DNA from: Anaerobutyricum hallii
GTDB taxonomy: Bacteria; Bacillota; Clostridia; Lachnospirales; Lachnospiraceae
NCBI RefSeq assembly: GCF_900209925.1
Contig: NZ_LT907978.1
Coordinates: forward strand, 15,001-79,000
Length of the DNA stretch: 64,000 nt
Reading direction: 5' to 3'
Positions 27,189 through 36,991 of the stretch are shown here, in pieces; the first letter of the stretch is position 1, and each line of letters starts with the position of its first letter. The notes below the pieces were generated by a model that saw only the letters and a list, made by a program, of their open reading frames with translations, was not told the origin of the DNA and searched no databases. Both the position numbers and the translations under genes were made by a program.

Positions 27189-28637
27189 ATGTCAAAGATT
27201 AGAACAAGATTTGCACCAAGTCCTACAGGAAGAATGCATGTCGGAAATCTTCGTACTGCTTTATATACGTATTTGATCGCAAAGCATGAAGGTGGAGATT
27301 TCGTTTTAAGAATAGAAGATACAGACCAGGGACGTTATTGTGAGGAAGCACTGGGTATTATTTACCGTACTTTAGAGGCAACAGGTTTAAAGCATGACGA
27401 AGGTCCGGATAAAGATGGCGGATTTGGCCCTTATGTTCAGAGTGAACGAGTGGCATCCGGTCTTTATATGGATTATGCAAAGAAACTTATCGAAAAAGGC
27501 GAGGCATATTACTGTTTCTGTGATCAGGAAAGATTAGATTCTTTAAAACAGAACGTAGGTGGAAAGGAAATCAGCGTATACGATAAACACTGCCTGTATC
27601 TTTCTAAAGAAGAAGTAGAAGCCAATCTGGCAGCAGGCAAGCCATTTGTCATTCGTGCGAATATGCCGAATGAGGGCGAGACTACATTCCATGATGAGAT
27701 TTACGGAGATATCACACAGCCGAATGAAGAGCTTGACGATATGATCCTTATCAAATCTGACGGATATCCAACATATAACTTTGCCAATGTAGTAGATGAT
27801 CATCTGATGCAGATCACACATGTTGTAAGAGGGAATGAATACCTTTCTTCTGCACCAAAATACACACATCTTTACAAGGCATTTGGATGGGAAGAACCAA
27901 AGTATATCCATTGTCCGTTAATTACAAATGAAGAACATCAGAAGCTTTCTAAGCGTTCAGGACATTCTTCTTATGAAGATTTAATCGAGCAGGGATTTGT
28001 TCCGGAAGCAGTTGTAAACTTTGTAGCCCTTCTTGGGTGGAGTTCACCGGATAACAGAGAAATCTTCTCTTTAGAAGAGTTAGTAGAAGCGTTTGACTAT
28101 AAACACATCAGTAAGTCCCCAGCCGTATTTGACATGGTTAAGCTTAAATGGATGAACGGAGAATATTTAAAAGCAATGGACTTTGATACTTTCTACAAAA
28201 TGGCAGAACCTTACATCAAAGAAGTCATCAAGAAAGATATAGATTTAAAGAAGATTGCAGCACTTGTTAAAACAAGAATCGAAGTATTCCCTGAAATCGG
28301 AGAGATGATCGACTTCTTTGAAGAAGTTCCGGAATACGATGTAGATATGTACACGAACAAGAAAAATAAAACAAATGCAGAGAAGTCTTTACCAGTATTA
28401 CAGGAATTACTTCCAGTAATCGAAGCACAGGAAGACTTTACAAATGATGCATTATATCAGATGCTTCGTGGATTTGCAGATGAAAATGGTTACAAGCCAG
28501 GCTTCGTTATGTGGCCAGTTCGTACTGCTGTTTCTGGAAAGCGTATGACTCCAGGTGGAGCAACCGAAATTATGGAAATCATCGGAAAAGAAGAAACAGT
28601 AAGCAGAATGAAAGCTGCCATTGAGAAATTAAGCTAG
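27189..28637 (+). CDS. gltX: Glutamyl-tRNA synthetase
   Basis: Charges tRNA-Glu (and possibly tRNA-Gln if an amidotransferase is present elsewhere). Class I synthetase with [18 protein letters not shown] (the HIGH-type motif) near 8-25 and KLSKRSG (the KMSKS-type motif) near 254-260. 482 aa is normal. The 5' region has a direct repeat AAAGTTACATT and no T-box. An LH element follows 35 nt after the stop. Confidence 0.96.
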   Translation: MSKIRTRFAPSPTGRMHVGNLRTALYTYLIAKHEGGDFVLRIEDTDQGRYCEEALGIIYRTLEATGLKHDEGPDKDGGFGPYVQSERVASGLYMDYAKKLIEKGEAYYCFCDQERLDSLKQNVGGKEISVYDKHCLYLSKEEVEANLAAGKPFVIRANMPNEGETTFHDEIYGDITQPNEELDDMILIKSDGYPTYNFANVVDDHLMQITHVVRGNEYLSSAPKYTHLYKAFGWEEPKYIHCPLITNEEHQKLSKRSGHSSYEDLIEQGFVPEAVVNFVALLGWSSPDNREIFSLEELVEAFDYKHISKSPAVFDMVKLKWMNGEYLKAMDFDTFYKMAEPYIKEVIKKDIDLKKIAALVKTRIEVFPEIGEMIDFFEEVPEYDVDMYTNKKNKTNAEKSLPVLQELLPVIEAQEDFTNDALYQMLRGFADENGYKPGFVMWPVRTAVSGKRMTPGGATEIMEIIGKEETVSRMKAAIEKLS

Positions 28638-28671
28638 AAATTCCAGGTTGTCAGCGCAGCTGACTGGATGA

Positions 28672-28799
28672 ACAGACGCCCCAGAGACTTTCCAATACTG
28701 TCAAAATGCTCAGTAGTCGCTGCGAGTAAAATGCCTCGGTCGGCATTTTCACTTGCTCCGAGTCGCATTTTGACAGTATTGGAAAGTCTCTGGGACTGT
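28672..28799 (+). repeat. LH hairpin element 3
   Basis: ACAG/CTGT pair, ACG bulge, a perfect 30-bp stem (28680-28709 with 28765-28794), internal loop TCAGTAGTCGCTG and TTGCTCCGAGTC, apical stem AAAATGCC/GGCATTTT with loop TCGGTC. Oriented with gltX. Immediately before it is a small hairpin GTCAGC/GCTGAC (28650-28664). The stretch to the next element (28800-29105) has no gene. Confidence 0.92.
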
Positions 28800-29105
28800 T
28801 TTGTTTCAAGCCGATGAGTGGCGGACAATAGAATTTTTAATTCCTGTAATTTTGTTTTTATGATTATTTTGAAATATATTAACAATCATGTGCACCCTAT
28901 TTCGGTAGAATCGCTGAGAGAGTAACTTAATATACCCTTATAGAAATAAGCAACTTAAAACATCAGTTTTTATTTTCAAATCTTTTTTGTCAGTCCGTCT
29001 GGATTCATCTCCTTATATCTTCCACAATCCTCTGTCTGATTCCCCTCCCCCTCCAACAATAAATTCTAGCCTAAAACACAGCCCACTGAAAAGTCCAGCC
29101 AAAAC

Positions 29106-29233
29106 ACAGAACTTCTAAAAAAGGATAATATAGAAAATGCGACTCGGAGCGCGTGAAAATGTCGCTCAAGGCATTTTGCTCGCAGCGACTACTGAGCATT
29201 TTCTACATTATCCTTTTTTAGAAGTTCGTCTGT
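29106..29233 (-). repeat. LH hairpin element 4
   Basis: Minus-strand copy. ACAG/CTGT pair with a CGT bulge on the 3' side, a 31-bp stem with one mismatch (29110-29140 with 29196-29226), internal loop GACTCGGAGC and CAGCGACTACTGAGC, apical AAAATG/CATTTT. Oriented with the minus-strand gene at 29277 and 43 nt past its stop. A small hairpin GTTTGC/GCAAAC lies between. Confidence 0.92.
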
Positions 29234-29276
29234 CTTATTAAACCCTTTCAGAGGGCGTCTCGTTTGCCTGCGCAAA

Positions 29277-29921
29277 CTAGAATTTGTCTCCTGTTCGAAG
29301 GAAGGATTTATAATTCTTTGTAAGCTTATTGATGTTTTGCGTGGTAATGGTAAAGTTACCCTCTGGATAAAGCGATTTTAGAGGATACTTTTTCTCCAGT
29401 TTTTTATACTCTGATGTATATTTTTTCTTGGATACTTTTTTGCCGTTAATTTTGTAAGAAATTTTTGGATTTACAATTTCTTCGAATTTTTTGAGTTTTG
29501 TTTCTTTTCCCTTTTTGTTAAAACGATAAAATGTTGAAATTGCGCCGTATCCATTAATCCATGCAGAATTACATGTGACAGATTTCTTTCTGGAATAGAC
29601 AAGACGACCAAAATCGCTGCCGGCATATTTTAACTCTTTAACCTTACTGCCAGTGTATGTATAAACTTCTCCTGAACTGACATGTACGCTGTAAGTTGGG
29701 CTGATGAGAAGTTCAGGGACAGCATCTTTATCTAAATAGACTAACGCAAATTTGTACATTTTAGGATCAAGCTTTTTGAGCTTTTTCTGGTAAGCAGTTA
29801 ATGCTTTTGTTCGTTTGGAGGCAGCGTTTACATTAGTTGCAGGTGCGAATAATGTAAAAAGCATGCACAGGGTTAACGTAGCAACAAGAATGAGCTGTCT
29901 GGATGGTTTCGATTTTTTCAT
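29277..29921 (-). CDS. Small secreted protein, unknown
   Basis: About 214 aa with a signal peptide (KKSKPSRQ, then a hydrophobic core to NVNAAS). Basic, lysine- and tyrosine-rich, with FALVYLDKDAVPELL (about 60-74), a short calcium-loop or FG-GAP-like D.D..P.L motif shared with the next gene. The ATG at 29921 follows AAAGGGGG; a start 18 nt upstream has no RBS. It is probably co-transcribed with its paralogue upstream and may bind the cell wall. Function unknown. Confidence 0.75.
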   Translation of the reverse strand: MKKSKPSRQLILVATLTLCMLFTLFAPATNVNAASKRTKALTAYQKKLKKLDPKMYKFALVYLDKDAVPELLISPTYSVHVSSGEVYTYTGSKVKELKYAGSDFGRLVYSRKKSVTCNSAWINGYGAISTFYRFNKKGKETKLKKFEEIVNPKISYKINGKKVSKKKYTSEYKKLEKKYPLKSLYPEGNFTITTQNINKLTKNYKSFLRTGDKF

Positions 29922-29954
29922 AAAAATCCCCCTTTGCATAATGCAACAAGATAG

Positions 29955-30518
29955 TTACTTTAATATTTTGTTTCTGTTAGTTTCTGTGCTGCGGTAGAGT
30001 TTAATTTTCTTTTGTTTTTTGGAACCTACATATTTTTTCAGAGTTTTGTTGAATGTAGATTTTGAGATTGTTTTATAGTTATTGTTAGTAATTTTGTTGT
30101 AAATAGGTTTGCTGATTCCATACCCTACTGATTTACTGATACGGGCTCCAGAAGAAGGATAATAGGTGTCTGTGGATGTTCCCATATGTGCATAAGAACC
30201 AACTAATACTCTTTTCTTTGGATAATATCGGGAATAAACACCCGTAGAACTGTTACTGTATAAGCGTACGAGCTTACCCTTTTTGTATGTGTATACAGCG
30301 TTATCTACATAGTTGCTGTAGAATAAATCTGGTTTGGAATCATTGTTGTAATAAATAAGGGCAAACTGATCATAGTAGCTTGTTCTTTTTTCCATAAAAT
30401 TTCGGTAGGCGGCCATCATTTTTGTTCTGTTACCTGCTGCCTGAGTTGGTACTGCCACGCTAAAACACAGGACAGCAGCCATGAGGATGGTAGTTAATCT
30501 TTTTAATGTTTTTTTCAT
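29955..30518 (-). CDS. Small secreted protein, paralogue of the next gene
   Basis: 187 aa, signal peptide at about 1-28 (cleavage near TQAAG). It shares with the downstream neighbour the order: Ala-Tyr helix (KMMAAYRNFMEK), then FALIYYNNDSKPDLF, then VYTYKKGKLVRL. A tandem duplication is likely. Basic and Tyr/Ser-rich; it has no recognised catalytic residues. First gene of a two-gene minus-strand unit, divergent from the fhs leader. Confidence 0.75.
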   Translation of the reverse strand: MKKTLKRLTTILMAAVLCFSVAVPTQAAGNRTKMMAAYRNFMEKRTSYYDQFALIYYNNDSKPDLFYSNYVDNAVYTYKKGKLVRLYSNSSTGVYSRYYPKKRVLVGSYAHMGTSTDTYYPSSGARISKSVGYGISKPIYNKITNNNYKTISKSTFNKTLKKYVGSKKQKKIKLYRSTETNRNKILK

Positions 30519-30675
30519 CTGTTTTCTCTCCTTTTCATATAATGATGTAGTGATGAAAATAGTATATCATAATATCTGGAAATGTCGTAGATGATATTTT
30601 TTAATAAAAGTTGACTTTTTTCTGGAAGTGTGTAAAGATATACATATCAAATCTGCCAATGCAGAATTTCCGATT

Positions 30676-30775
30676 ACTGACGGATATGTGAAGAGACACA
30701 GTGTAGCCGGTGGGATGGAGACATCTTGTTATTAGCCGACCGTCTGGGCAGCTTCTTTTGAAGTTGCCCTTTTTG
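30676..30775 (+). promoter_or_regulatory. ZTP (pfl) riboswitch with terminator, upstream of fhs
   Basis: The aptamer starts with ACTGACGGATATGTG and ends with GCCGACCGTCTGGGC. The GACGG and CCGTC segments pair, and the CTGGGC end is the conserved pfl/ZTP signature. A stem GGGCAGCTTC / GAAGTTGCCC (30746-30769) with six T overlaps it. So binding of ZTP/ZMP, which signals 10-formyl-THF shortage, would free transcription of fhs. This is the known context for the class. Confidence 0.85.
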
Positions 30776-30883
30776 TTTTTACCCCAATAATTTATTTAAA
30801 AATATAGTAAATATGGTAGGGTATAAAGCAGAAGAGAAAGTGTGTAAAGTATTTATATGTGTTAAAATGAAAGGAAGAAGGAT

Positions 30884-32554
30884 ATGAAAACAGATATTCA
30901 GATTGCACAGGAGGCAACAATGCTTCCAATTAAGGATGTAGCTGCGAATTATGGGATTACAGAAGATGATTTAGAATTATACGGAAAGTATAAGGCTAAG
31001 TTTTCTGATGAGTTTATGAACAGTCTTGATGAGAAACCAGATGGTAAACTTGTATTAATGACAGCGATTAACCCAACTCCTGCCGGAGAGGGAAAGACAA
31101 CAACAAGTATTGGTCTTGCACAGGCATTAGAGAAGTTAGGAAAGAAGTCTGTTCTTGCACTTCGTGAGCCTTCTCTTGGACCATGTTTCGGAATAAAAGG
31201 CGGAGCTGCTGGAGGCGGATATTCCCAGGTAGTTCCTATGGAAGATTTAAATCTTCATTTTACAGGTGATTTCCATGCGATCACATCTGCAAATAACTTA
31301 TTAGCAGCACTTCTGGATAATCATATTCAGCAGGGAAATGAGCTTCGTATCGATACAAGACAGGTAATCTGGAAACGTTGTATGGATATGAATGACCGTT
31401 CTCTTCGTAATATTGTCATTGGTCTTGGAAGAAAAGTAGACGGTTATGTAAGAGAAGATCATTTCGTCATTACAGTAGCAACAGAAATTATGGCGATTCT
31501 CTGTCTTGCAGAAGACATTAAAGACTTAAAAGAACGTTTATCAAAGATTATTGTAGCATATGATGTGGATGGTAATCCTGTAACTGCAGGACAGCTTAAT
31601 GCAGTTGGTTCTATGGCAGCATTATTAAAAGATGCGATTAAGCCAAATATGGTACAGACATTAGAGCATACAGGCGCAATCGTTCATGGAGGACCATTTG
31701 CTAATATTGCACATGGATGTAACAGTGTACGAGCTACAAAGATGGCGTTAAAGCTTTCTGATATTGCCATTACAGAGGCTGGATTCGGTGCAGATCTTGG
31801 GGCAGAGAAGTTCATGGATATTAAGTGCCGTATGGCAGGCTTAAAGCCAGACGCAGTTGTATTAGTAGCAACAGTTCGTGCTTTAAAATATAATGGTGGT
31901 GTTCCAAAAACAGACCTTGCAGAAGAAAATATGGATGCGTTGAAAAAAGGTATCTGTAATCTTGAAAAACATATCGAAAATCTTCAGAAATTTGGTGTGC
32001 CTATCGTTGTAACCTTAAATGCGTTTGTTACAGATACAGAAGCAGAACACGACTTTATCCGTCAGTTCTGTGAAGAAAGAGGATGTGAATTCGCTCTGTC
32101 TGAAGTATGGGCAAAAGGCGGCGAAGGTGGAATTGAACTCGCCAAGAAAGTATTGAAAACATTAGAAGAAAAAGAAAGTAATTTCAAAGTACTTTATCCA
32201 GATAATGCACCTTTAAAAGAAAAAGTAGAAACCATCGCAAAAGAGATTTACGGTGCAGATGGAGTGACATATGAGCCAGCAGCAGAAAAAATGCTTGCGA
32301 AACTTACAGATTTAGGATTCGGTGATCTGCCAGTATGTATGGCAAAAACACAGTATTCTCTTTCTGATGATCAGACAAAATTAGGACGTCCGGAAGGTTT
32401 TAACATTCATGTACGTGATGCTTTCGTAAATGCCGGAGCAGGTTTTGTTGTAATCCTTACCGGAGCAATCATGACAATGCCGGGATTACCAAAAAAACCA
32501 GCAGCATTTGGCATTGATGTAGATGATAATGGAAAGATCACAGGATTATTCTAA
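30884..32554 (+). CDS. fhs: Formate-tetrahydrofolate ligase
   Basis: ATP-dependent formation of 10-formyl-THF from formate and THF, feeding purine synthesis and one-carbon metabolism (also the Wood-Ljungdahl methyl branch). 556 aa. P-loop [10 protein letters not shown] (about 65-74), [14 protein letters not shown] (about 100-113), and the family segment [13 protein letters not shown] (about 298-310). The RBS is AAAGGAAGAAGG. Control by the ZTP riboswitch is predicted. LH element 5 follows 10 nt after the stop. Confidence 0.97.
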   Translation: MKTDIQIAQEATMLPIKDVAANYGITEDDLELYGKYKAKFSDEFMNSLDEKPDGKLVLMTAINPTPAGEGKTTTSIGLAQALEKLGKKSVLALREPSLGPCFGIKGGAAGGGYSQVVPMEDLNLHFTGDFHAITSANNLLAALLDNHIQQGNELRIDTRQVIWKRCMDMNDRSLRNIVIGLGRKVDGYVREDHFVITVATEIMAILCLAEDIKDLKERLSKIIVAYDVDGNPVTAGQLNAVGSMAALLKDAIKPNMVQTLEHTGAIVHGGPFANIAHGCNSVRATKMALKLSDIAITEAGFGADLGAEKFMDIKCRMAGLKPDAVVLVATVRALKYNGGVPKTDLAEENMDALKKGICNLEKHIENLQKFGVPIVVTLNAFVTDTEAEHDFIRQFCEERGCEFALSEVWAKGGEGGIELAKKVLKTLEEKESNFKVLYPDNAPLKEKVETIAKEIYGADGVTYEPAAEKMLAKLTDLGFGDLPVCMAKTQYSLSDDQTKLGRPEGFNIHVRDAFVNAGAGFVVILTGAIMTMPGLPKKPAAFGIDVDDNGKITGLF

Positions 32555-32563
32555 ATCCTGATT

Positions 32564-32716
32564 TGTAGATTTAATGTAGACGAAAAAAGAAAAAATGATA
32601 TATCCCATCTGCTCTGTAGTCGCTGTATTTAAGATGCTCATCCGCATCTTAAACACGCTCCGAAGCCGCATCTGGGATATATCATTTTTTCTTTTTTCTG
32701 GCTATCTAAATCTACA
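32564..32716 (+). repeat. LH hairpin element 5 with outer stem
   Basis: Core 32577-32704: TAG/CTA pair, ACG opposite CTGG, a perfect 25-bp stem (32583-32607 with 32673-32697), loop GCTCTGTAGTCGCTG and CGCTCCGAAGCCGC, apical TTTAAGATGC/GCATCTTAAA. An outer stem TGTAGATTT/AAATCTACA encloses the core. Tail 32717-32790 shares blocks with the tail of element 2. Oriented with fhs. Confidence 0.93.
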
Positions 32717-32942
32717 GTTGGGCAACGTGAAATGTACCAGAAGGACATGACTTTCCGGGAAATTAAAGTCTAAAGGATTGACGCATTTCTTCTGGAGTTT
32801 TTCATTTGAATAGAAATTGTATACTTCTGGACAATCTCTTTTCCTTAGAAACCTCAATGCAATTCAGCAGAAAGATACTCACTTCTGGGGAGCCCCCCTT
32901 ATTTTTTCTACACAAAATCCTGATTTCATCTGGCGCCAAAAA

Positions 32943-33071
32943 ACAGAAAAGCAAAAATTTACTATAGAAGAAAACGTGATGTCAGAGCCAGTAAAAATGT
33001 CGGTCAGACATTTTCTACGCCGCGACTATCTTCACATTTTCTTCTATAGTAAATTTCTGCTTTTCGTTTCT
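32943..33071 (-). repeat. LH hairpin element 6
   Basis: Minus-strand copy of the element-1 subtype. Stem of 33 bp with two mismatches (32947-32979 with 33032-33064), loop ATGTCAGAGCC and GCCGCGACTATCTTCAC, apical AAAATGTC/GACATTTT, basal ACAG with CGT. Upstream, 32868-32900 (CAATTCAGCAGAAA..ATACTCACTTCTGG) is the inverted counterpart of 42937-42975 in the tail of element 8. Confidence 0.9.
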
Positions 33072-33112
33072 TTAGTCCCTCAAATTAGCATTTAATCTCC
33101 ATGCTCACCAAC

Positions 33113-33265
33113 TGTAGATTTAGAATAGCCAGAAAAAAGAAAACATACCATATCCCAGATGCGACTTCGGAGCGTGTTTAAGATGCGGACGAGCATCTTA
33201 AATACAGCGACTACAGAGCAGATGGGATATGGTATGTTTTCTTTTTTCGTCTATATTAAATCTTA
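33113..33265 (-). repeat. LH hairpin element 7 with outer stem
   Basis: Core 33126-33253: TAG/CTA, CCAG opposite CGT, a perfect 25-bp stem (33133-33157 with 33223-33247), loop GACTTCGGAGCG and CAGCGACTACAGAGC, apical TTTAAGATGC/GCATCTTAAA. The outer arm TGTAGATTT pairs with AAATCTTA, which includes the stop codon of the following minus-strand gene. Its stem differs from elements 5 and 8 at positions that are compensated on the other arm. Confidence 0.92.
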
Positions 33266-34585
33266 TTCTATATTTAACCACATTGCTGGTTTTACAGTGA
33301 TATTAGTATTGGTTACTTCATATCCATAATCCATAACGGTTTTATCTTTGTATACAAAGCTCATAGAGTTTTCGGCTGCTCCTGGAGTACGAAGCCACCA
33401 GCAGCTTTTTGTTTCATGAATGGCATCATAATATTTTGCAACTTCATCACAGCTGAGTAAGAAGAATTTATCTTTCGTATTATTACCTGCTGGAGTTTTA
33501 TAGGTTGCATTTGGTGTGTTTTTTACAGTTGTTTCCAAAATACTGTTCCGTTCGTTTTCAGTGAAACTTTCCTGAAGAAAATTGTTGTTAAGCCATTCAC
33601 GTACGGAAGAAGATTCCCAAGTTACATTCTGCCCTTTGTCATCAAATGGTGTTGAACCGAAAGCATTATCTTTGAGTAAAAGTACTTTTCCATCTTTTTT
33701 ATCGAGTACTCTCCAGTCCATATGGGCAAAAGGAATTACTTCTCCTATTTTGGTGTTTTTAACGCGTGCTTTTTCTAATGTAACAAATTTAGATTCACTG
33801 TCTTTATAGTCTTCTTTAGAAAGTGCATTATAATTTTTATAGGCGGTATTCTCGTCTCCGTCTTTATAAGCTTGTTTTGCAGATTTGTAACGGTATTCTA
33901 ATGCTTTTTCATGGGCGGAAATATCTTTGTTCTTCATATAAACAATTTCGTAGTTCTGCCATGTTTTTTCATAGTTTCCTGTATGTGAGTAAATGCCGGC
34001 GAGACATTGTCTAAAGGAAACTGTCCGGGTGAAAAACAGTAATGCAAGCATACAAACGATGAAGGTACAGCTTACAAAAAGACTGTGACGTTTTAACTGG
34101 GAAGCTTTCTCATCTGCAAGCTTTTCACAGAGTTTCATCTGTTCTTCGGAATCATTACACTTGATGGCTTCTGCATATACAGAAGGCTCTGTCCATTTTT
34201 CAACGAGGGGATGTGTCTGCTCATAGTGGTAAATACGAGAAAAGATTGTTTGAGCAGAGTAGTAGTCATTCGGTGTTTTTGCTTTATCACGAATATGACA
34301 TGCTTCTTTATATAATTCTATTTTCCCTTCTGCGCGTGTGTTGAACTTCTTTTTCTTGAGTTCTCTAAGAAGTGGCCGCACATCTTTATAAGGTTTGACT
34401 TTTTTTAAATATTGGATAGCACGATGATAATATTTGCCCTGGTCTTCAAACTTATTCATATGTTCCGCTATATTAATATATCGGAGGGCAGTTTCATAGT
34501 TCTGCTGAGCCAGTTCTTCTTCCGATAAATTATCATGGGTTTCTTCGATGGTGAGATTGATATCAATTTTTTCATCATTTCTCAT
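33263..34585 (-). CDS. Membrane protein with TPR-like region and DUF6273-like C-terminal domain
   Basis: About 440 aa. The N-terminal half is cytoplasmic, charged and helical with tetratricopeptide-like spacing. One membrane helix lies near residues 175-195 (LFVSCTFIVCMLALLFF). A second helical segment (KTWQNYEIVY..SAKQAYKDGDENTAYKNY, in parts) follows outside. The C-terminal 170 residues (MDWRVLDKKDGKVLLL, then SSVREWLNN, SCWWLRTPG, VKPAMWL) match the DUF6273 domain common in Lachnospiraceae. Function unknown; secretion-surface display is inferred. The start after GAAAGGAAG is preferred to one 36 nt upstream. Confidence 0.78.
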   Translation of the reverse strand: MRNDEKIDINLTIEETHDNLSEEELAQQNYETALRYINIAEHMNKFEDQGKYYHRAIQYLKKVKPYKDVRPLLRELKKKKFNTRAEGKIELYKEACHIRDKAKTPNDYYSAQTIFSRIYHYEQTHPLVEKWTEPSVYAEAIKCNDSEEQMKLCEKLADEKASQLKRHSLFVSCTFIVCMLALLFFTRTVSFRQCLAGIYSHTGNYEKTWQNYEIVYMKNKDISAHEKALEYRYKSAKQAYKDGDENTAYKNYNALSKEDYKDSESKFVTLEKARVKNTKIGEVIPFAHMDWRVLDKKDGKVLLLKDNAFGSTPFDDKGQNVTWESSSVREWLNNNFLQESFTENERNSILETTVKNTPNATYKTPAGNNTKDKFFLLSCDEVAKYYDAIHETKSCWWLRTPGAAENSMSFVYKDKTVMDYGYEVTNTNITVKPAMWLNIE

Positions 34586-34762
34586 GGGAAGTTCTTCCTT
34601 TCTAAAAATATAGTGAGGCAAAATTATTCAGTGTTTCAGTGATAATGAAACGAATCTGAATAGCTGCAATCAAATTATGTTACCATTTTTTCGGACAAAA
34701 TACAAGGCGTTTGCGTAAGAAAACCATCTAATGGAAATTGTTCAATAAAAAAGGAATAAATG

Positions 34763-34792
34763 TTGAGAAAAATGCGGTAAGTGTGATAATAT
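34763..34792 (+). promoter_or_regulatory. Promoter region of the cysteine desulfurase gene
   Basis: TTGAGA, 18 bp, TAATAT, followed by a small hairpin AGAATGC/GCATTCT (34801-34818) in the 5' UTR. Nothing else is seen in 34586-34937. Confidence 0.5.
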
Positions 34793-34937
34793 ATTCAGAC
34801 AGAATGCTGAGGCATTCTTGAAAAAGTAAGTGTTGATAAATATGCTGTGCAATTTGTTATGCAATTTGCAATGAATTTCAAAGGCAATGATATTTTCTTT
34901 GGTATTGGCATGGTATTAGTATACGAGGAGGAAAAGC

Positions 34938-36074
34938 ATGATATATTTTGATAATGCGGCAACAACATTAAAGAAACCAGATGGAGTAGCACAGGCTGTT
35001 TCAGATGCTATCATGAATTTGGGGAATGCAGGAAGAGGTGCTTATGATGCATCTTTACATAGTATGCGAATGGCCTATGAAACGAGAGAATTATTGAATG
35101 AACTTTTTAATGGAGAGGGACCGGAGCAGATTGCGTTTATGTCTAATGCAACGGAAGCTTTAAATACGGCAATTAATGGGATGATTCAGCCGGGGAATCA
35201 TGTTGTGACAACGGTTATGGAACATAATTCGGTACTTCGTCCGTTATATTTAAAAGAACAGACAGGGGTTGCGCTTACTGTTTTGCCACTTGATGAGAAT
35301 GGGTTGATTTCCAGTGAAGCTTTTGAAGAGGCGATTCGTCCGGATACGGAAGCGGTTGTTTGTACGCATGCATCGAATGTAACAGGCACAGCGCTTAATT
35401 TATATAGGATAGGAGAAGCATGTAAACGTCATGGATTACATTTTATTGTTGATGCTTCACAGTCAGCAGGAATTCTTCCTATAGATATGCAGGCAATGAA
35501 CATTGATGCACTGTGCTTTACCGGGCATAAAGGATTGTTTGGACCGCAGGGAACGGGGGGAATCTGTCTTAGAAAGGGGATAACGATTCGCCCGCTAAAG
35601 GTAGGTGGAAGCGGAATACATTCTTTTGATAAAGAGCAGCCGCAGTTTATGCCGGAACTTTTAGAAGCCGGAACGATAAATGCACATGGGATTGCTGGTT
35701 TAAATGCTTCACTTAAATATCTGAAGAAGGAAGGCCTGGAAAAGTTATATACAAAAGAAGCGCTTCTTACGAAGACATTTTATGAGGGAGTGCGTCGTAT
35801 TGAGGGTGTGAGAGTGTATGGTAACTTTGACCAGGAAAAAAGAGCGCCTGTAGTATCGTTAAATATTCGGGACGAGGATGCAGGAAAGGTTAGTGAAATT
35901 CTTTGGGAAGATTATGGAATTGCAACAAGAGCAGGAGCACACTGTGCCCCGCTTATGCATGAAGCGCTAGAAACAACGGAGCAGGGTGTTGTCCGTTTTA
36001 GTTTCTCAAGTTTTAATACGATAGAAGAAATCAAACAGGGGATCGAAGCAATTCGGGAGCTTGCATCTGAATAA
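34938..36074 (+). CDS. Cysteine desulfurase family aminotransferase (class V)
   Basis: PLP enzyme of 378 aa, type TIGR01977-like (group II, NifS/SufS relatives). It would remove sulphur from cysteine as persulfide. YFDNAATT (about 3-10), the PLP lysine in TGHKGLFGPQGTGG (lysine near 197) and the active cysteine in RAGAHCAPLMH (about 337) are all present. No suf or isc scaffold gene is adjacent, so its acceptor is unknown. RBS GGAGGAAAA. Confidence 0.9.
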   Translation: MIYFDNAATTLKKPDGVAQAVSDAIMNLGNAGRGAYDASLHSMRMAYETRELLNELFNGEGPEQIAFMSNATEALNTAINGMIQPGNHVVTTVMEHNSVLRPLYLKEQTGVALTVLPLDENGLISSEAFEEAIRPDTEAVVCTHASNVTGTALNLYRIGEACKRHGLHFIVDASQSAGILPIDMQAMNIDALCFTGHKGLFGPQGTGGICLRKGITIRPLKVGGSGIHSFDKEQPQFMPELLEAGTINAHGIAGLNASLKYLKKEGLEKLYTKEALLTKTFYEGVRRIEGVRVYGNFDQEKRAPVVSLNIRDEDAGKVSEILWEDYGIATRAGAHCAPLMHEALETTEQGVVRFSFSSFNTIEEIKQGIEAIRELASE

Positions 36075-36202
36075 TAAAGATAAAATAAAAAATAGACAAT
36101 TATAAGCAGATTTTTCTTGCTTAAAAAGAATAAAATGACAAGAAATATTCGGTCCAGATATTTGCAAAAATGATAAAATGCACAAAATAATAACGATAAA
36201 TA

Positions 36203-36231
36203 TTGAAGTCTTAGTATAGTTATGCTATTCT
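36203..36231 (+). promoter_or_regulatory. Promoter of the small secreted protein gene
   Basis: TTGAAG, 17 bp, TATTCT; about 45 nt before the start. Confidence 0.65.
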
Positions 36232-36277
36232 AAATACAGTGTAAATAATGAAAACACCATAAAAGGAGGATATGAAT

Positions 36278-36982
36278 ATGAAGAAATTTACAAAAATCTT
36301 TGCATTTGCAATGGCATTGATGATGGTATTCGCACTTCAGGCTCCGGTAAGTGCAGCGGAAAAAGGAGCAGTGCAGGCTGTAAATCAAGAGCAGGCGCAA
36401 GCAACAGTACAGGCGGATACATATACACATAGAGTATATAGCCTTTATTACAATCAATCTATGAAAAAATGCCCAGTCACAATACAAGTTACAAGTAATT
36501 CTTCTAATCATTATACATATGAAGTTCAGTTATTAGATCATACGAAGAAAAAAGTTATCGCTCAGGATGATTGTGCATTATATGCATTTTTTGATTTAAA
36601 AAAGAATCAGCTTTATTACTATAGAGTAAGAGCAACTGCATATGATTATACACAGAAAAAATATGTTCCTGTTTCTGACTGGTCTTATGGTTATGGTATT
36701 AATACTGCTATATGTAAGGTTAAATTATCCGGTAAGAAGATTAAGATAAAAGTACCTAAAGTAAAGGGTGTTAAGAAGTTTACTTTGTATATGTCAACAA
36801 AGAGTGATAAAGGATATAAAAAAGTTAAGAAAGTAAAACCGGGAAAGACAGTCGTAATATCTAAGTTTAAGAATAAGGCATTTAAGAATGGAAAATATTA
36901 TTATTATAATGTTGTTTCTAAGAAAAATGAAACAAGATTAAAACATAATTTCCATATTTACACCAAATATGTTCGTAGATAG
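36278..36982 (+). CDS. Secreted protein with fibronectin-III-like region
   Basis: About 234 aa. Signal peptide to PVSAAE (about 28). A first beta-rich region (about 50-145) with YYRVRATAYDYTQ, and a C-terminal region with VKLSGKKIKIKVPKVKGVKK spaced like the Lys-rich fibronectin-type-III domains of Lachnospiraceae surface proteins. No catalytic residues are seen. The second of two near ATGs has the better spacing from AGGAGG. Monocistronic. Confidence 0.75.
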   Translation: MKKFTKIFAFAMALMMVFALQAPVSAAEKGAVQAVNQEQAQATVQADTYTHRVYSLYYNQSMKKCPVTIQVTSNSSNHYTYEVQLLDHTKKKVIAQDDCALYAFFDLKKNQLYYYRVRATAYDYTQKKYVPVSDWSYGYGINTAICKVKLSGKKIKIKVPKVKGVKKFTLYMSTKSDKGYKKVKKVKPGKTVVISKFKNKAFKNGKYYYYNVVSKKNETRLKHNFHIYTKYVRR

Positions 36983-36991
36983 GTAAATATT

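Noticed and set aside
28634-28885. Frame of 83 codons on the minus strand after gltX
   Set aside because: It covers LH element 3; the coding potential comes from the palindrome.
32817-33095. Frame of 92 codons between fhs and the DUF6273-like gene
   Set aside because: It spans LH element 6 and repeat tail; no RBS and no protein-like pattern.
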